A stretch of 7,257 nt of DNA, from contig CAYMLQ010000314.1 in the NCBI GenBank assembly GCA_964390795.1, positions 1 to 7,257 of the forward strand, written 5' to 3'. This DNA comes from CAYMLQ01 sp964390795. Lineage in GTDB: Bacteria; Verrucomicrobiota; Kiritimatiellia; RFP12; UBA1067. The translations under genes and the position numbers were made by a program. Under the pieces are notes generated by a model. That model made no database searches, was not told the DNA's origin, and saw nothing but the letters and a program-made list of their open reading frames with translations. Positions 4,739 through 7,257 of the stretch are shown here, piece by piece (positions within the stretch are counted from its first letter, which is position 1; each line of letters opens with the position of its first letter).

Positions 4739-5899
4739 TTAACTCTTGTAGAACAGCATCGTTCCGACGGGTATTTTGCCGTCGTCCACTTTGTTGCCGG
4801 GGACCAGCACGCCGGAAATCAGGAAAAACGTGTCCGCCGAGCGCCAGCGGTTGCCGCAGATCGCCGTGGCCGGCCGGTTATTCGCAATGGGGCCGCCGAC
4901 CGCATAGCCGAGCAAAACCTTGGTGCCGTAGGGCAGCTTGAGTACGGCGTCGGCTTTCAATTGACTGCCTCGCTCGTAGCGTCCGTCGGGATACACGTAG
5001 ATCGTCGTCGCCGCCAGCACCTCGTCGCCCGCGATGTCCTGCGCCCTGCCGTTGATACCCACGACCTGATAGGTCTCGATCCGGTTATCGGCGGGCGCGT
5101 TGACGGTCACCTTCGTTCCGGGGGGCAGCAGCTTGAAGTTGCCGATCTGGTTGCCGCGCTTCTGCGACCCGTCCGGCATGACGTAGAGCGTCGTGGGATC
5201 ATCGTACGCGTCGCGGGCGATATCCCACGCGCCGCGGCTCTTCCCGATCACGTTGGAGGGCACGCTCAGCGCAGCCACGGACTGCTTGGTTTGAACCGCA
5301 CCGTAAAGCACCTGCGCGAGATAGGCGTCTGCCACGACCAAACGCCGGGCCTTCACGTCCGGGTCGAACGACGGACGCGACTTAAGGTTCAGCCGCGCAC
5401 GCACCGAGGGCAGCGCGAACATCATGCCGCACCGCTTGCGGCCCCGATGACTCCGCTTCTGCCACTTGTTGGGCGCGCCGTACGCCACGTGCGAATGCGC
5501 CAGCACGTTCTGATCCGGAATCTTGTAGACGGCCTTCAACTCGCCGACCAACGCCGCCAGCGAACGGATCTGCTCGGCGCCCAGCGGCTTGTTGTGATAG
5601 CCGCACACCTCGATGCCCACCGCGAAATCGTCCACGTTGGCGCGGCCGTTCCACATGCTCCGCCCGGAGTGGAAAGCCTCGCGCCGATGGTCGATGATCC
5701 GGTAGACCCGCCCGCCCTCGTCGATGCAGTAGTTACACTCTCCCAGATCGCTCAGCTTGCGCAGCGCGCTCCGCGACGGGGCCTCGGTCGTATGCAGAAT
5801 AATGAGCGAGGTCGATTTGCGCACATCCCGCTCTTTGTTGCGGACGCTATAGAAGCTGTTGTCGAAGGTGAGCACGGCGAAAGCCGAATGAACCGCCAG
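4739..5899 (-). CDS. N-acetylmuramoyl-L-alanine amidase (amidase_2/PGRP fold) with C-terminal repeats, N-terminus lost in gap
   Basis: The visible 386 residues end at a TAA at 4741-4739; the start lies in the N gap. The enzyme is predicted to cut the bond between N-acetylmuramic acid and L-alanine in peptidoglycan. Numbering from the first visible residue, the catalytic domain runs from about 30 to 163: HTTE (36-39), YCIDEGGRVYRI (57-68), AFHSG (76-80), GIEVCG (95-100), AHSHVA (134-139) and GRKRCG (153-158). Predicted zinc ligands are His36, His135 and Cys157, the His-His-Cys set of T7 lysozyme and PGRPs rather than the His-His-Asp of AmpD. About a dozen extra residues separate the last two. 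The first residues, LAVHSAFA, could be the end of a signal peptide. Three degenerate repeats of about 45 residues follow at 221-266, 283-330 and 343-385 (LYVMPDG/IYVYPDG, then PPGTKV/PYGTKV/PVGTML), perhaps wall-binding and faintly LysM- or SH3-like. It lies downstream of gpmI on the same strand. Confidence 0.88.
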   Translation of the reverse strand: MAVHSAFAVLTFDNSFYSVRNKERDVRKSTSLIILHTTEAPSRSALRKLSDLGECNYCIDEGGRVYRIIDHRREAFHSGRSMWNGRANVDDFAVGIEVCGYHNKPLGAEQIRSLAALVGELKAVYKIPDQNVLAHSHVAYGAPNKWQKRSHRGRKRCGMMFALPSVRARLNLKSRPSFDPDVKARRLVVADAYLAQVLYGAVQTKQSVAALSVPSNVIGKSRGAWDIARDAYDDPTTLYVMPDGSQKRGNQIGNFKLLPPGTKVTVNAPADNRIETYQVVGINGRAQDIAGDEVLAATTIYVYPDGRYERGSQLKADAVLKLPYGTKVLLGYAVGGPIANNRPATAICGNRWRSADTFFLISGVLVPGNKVDDGKIPVGTMLFYKS

Positions 5900-5999
5900 N
5901 NNNNNNNNNNNNNNNNNNNNNNNNNNNNNNNNNNNNNNNNNNNNNNNNNNNNNNNNNNNNNNNNNNNNNNNNNNNNNNNNNNNNNNNNNNNNNNNNNNN
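5900..5999. other. Assembly gap of 100 N's
   Basis: Exactly 100 unknown bases, the conventional placeholder for a gap of unknown length. Reading straight through it gives an apparent 817-residue fusion of phosphoglycerate mutase and amidase that should not be believed. The missing gpmI end (about 45-50 residues) plus an amidase start and signal peptide probably need more than 200 bases. Confidence 0.97.
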
Positions 6000-7257
6000 C
6001 TGGTCTTCACCATGCCGGTCACGTAGTCGAGCATCTGCTCGGCATTGCCGTGATCCGCCGTGATGAGCACGTGCGCGTCCAGCGCGAACAGGCGCGGCAG
6101 CAGCTTGCCGATGCACTCGTCCACGACCTCCACCGCCCGGCGGGCCGCGTCGGAATCGCCCGTGTGCCCGACCATGTCGCAGTTGGCGTAGTTCACCGCC
6201 ACGAACGCGTAAGGGTTGTTCTCCAGCCGCTTCAGCAGCGCCTCGGTCAGCAGGTACGCCTCCATCTCGGGATGGCTCGCGAACGTGGCCGGATCGAAAC
6301 GCCCCTGCACATCGACCTGATCCTCGCCTGCGTACGGCTGGGTGGACTTGCCGTTGAAGAAGCTCGTCACATGGCGGAACTTCTGCGTTTCGGCAATGCG
6401 GAGCTGCCGCAGCCCGGCCTTCGCAATCACCTCGCCCAGCAGATTGTCCATCCCGCCGTCCCCGCCCATCGCGCCCAGCAGGTACTCGGTGAACTCGTCC
6501 CAGTAGCGGGTGAAGCCCAGATAGGCTACCTTCGGACGCGCCTTGCGCACGCCTTTGTAGTCCTCGCAGACGAACGCCTGCGTCAGCTGGATCGCACGGT
6601 CCTGACGGTAGTTGAAGTGCATCACCGAGTCGCCGTCCCTCATGCCCGCATAGCCGCCGATCACGTAGGGCGGAATATACTCGTCCACCATCGGGGTCTT
6701 GTCCGGAGTCTGATCCTGGTCGTACGACTCTTTCACCGCGTCCACGGCCTTGCCAGCCGCGCGCCCCTCGGCCTGCACGATGCACGCGTAGGCGATGTCG
6801 GTGAGCCCGTAATTCTTGGAGCGGTCCATCGCGTAGTAGCGCCCCTGAACCGTGCCGATCACGCAGTTGCCGACCGCCTCGATCTCCTTCTCGAGCCGCG
6901 CGAGGTACTCCAGCGTGCTGCGCGGAGGCGTGTCGCGACCGTCCAAGAACGGATGCACCACGATGCGGCCGGCGGGATTCTCGCTGCGCGCGCGGCGCAT
7001 CAACTTGAACAGATGCTCCTGATGCGCATGCACACCCTCGTCCTGCAGCAGTCCCATGAAGTGCAGCGCGCTGTTGTTCTTCTTCCAGTTCGCAACCAGC
7101 CCGGCCCACTTCGGCGATTTGAACAGCTCGCCCGTGCTCAGTCCGTCGTCGATGCGCTTCAGCTCCTGGATCACCACGCGTCCCGCGCCCATGTTGAGAT
7201 GGCCGACCTCGCTGGAGCCCTGATAGCCGTCCGGCAGCCCGACCGCCTCGCCGCTGC
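6000..7257 (-). CDS. gpmI: 2,3-bisphosphoglycerate-independent phosphoglycerate mutase, partial at both ends
   Basis: This glycolytic enzyme interconverts 3- and 2-phosphoglycerate using two Mn2+ ions and a phosphoserine intermediate. The frame is open to the right edge, so the start is outside; translation from the edge reads VGLPDGYQGSSEVGHLNMGAGR, split here as VGLPDGYQG and SSEVGHLNMGAGR. The serine before EVGH is the nucleophile (Ser62 of the Geobacillus stearothermophilus enzyme). Numbering from the Met at 7192: GVH at 53-55 (His123 equivalent), HPFLDGRDTPP at 80-90 (Arg153/Asp154), NYRQDR at 194-199 (the two substrate arginines), NCDMVGH at 337-343 (Asp403 and His407) and TADHGN at 378-383 (Asp444/His445). 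The sequence stops at MVKT plus a partial AG- codon, exactly where SHT with the last metal ligand (His462) is expected, so that ligand is in the gap. About 465 of roughly 510 residues' worth of alignment is reached. The amidase lies downstream on the same strand. Confidence 0.97.

Noticed and set aside
4739..7192. Single 817-residue bifunctional protein
   Set aside because: The join lies in 100 N's, each part matches the incomplete end of a separate known family, and the length needed exceeds the gap.
1..7257. tRNA, rRNA or insertion sequence
   Set aside because: I saw no cloverleaf, rRNA signature, transposase or terminal inverted repeat anywhere in the window.

Overview
This looks like a chromosomal scaffold from an uncultured bacterium, probably a member of the Kiritimatiellae/Verrucomicrobiota. 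The lineage call is inference. It rests on the first protein: a beta-helix surface protein with duplicated beta-sandwich modules and a C-terminal tail (an aspartate-rich 'DADGDGHSAWQEY' segment, then an ending of the type 'RFFRVKV') that I associate with that group. It also fits the high-GC coding style. A run of 100 N's shows this is a draft scaffold, likely metagenome-derived.

Layout, left to right. (1) 2-1696, plus strand: the C-terminal part of a large secreted beta-helix protein, whose start lies outside the window. (2) 1697-1762: a short regulatory region with a perfect 8-bp inverted repeat, a good candidate operator. (3) 1763-3282: an abiEi-abiEii type IV toxin-antitoxin (abortive infection) operon with overlapping genes and a very strong Shine-Dalgarno sequence for the toxin. 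(4) 3283-3507: a leader region with a good sigma70-like promoter, short hairpins and a heptanucleotide tandem array just before gmk. (5) 3508-4101: gmk, guanylate kinase. (6) 4102-4199: a spacer made largely of two more heptanucleotide arrays. (7) 4200-4733: a stand-alone coaC, phosphopantothenoylcysteine decarboxylase. (8) 4739-7257, minus strand: a peptidoglycan amidase and gpmI (cofactor-independent phosphoglycerate mutase), with a scaffold gap at 5900-5999 between them that removes the end of gpmI and the start of the amidase.

gmk and coaC are housekeeping genes often neighbours in bacteria as gmk-rpoZ-coaBC. Here rpoZ is absent from between them and the CoaB half is absent. The abiE pair is an accessory defence/stability module sitting directly upstream of gmk. 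The regions at its two ends resemble each other (1727-1764 and 3295-3334), and both copies carry the promoter-like elements.

The most unusual signal is a set of three short tandem arrays with different unit sequences but the same 7-nt period. They sit only in the untranslated stretches before gmk and coaC, and two of them lie directly before ribosome-binding sites. The shared period with unshared sequence suggests a common generating process or a spacing-dependent role, and no standard feature class explains it.
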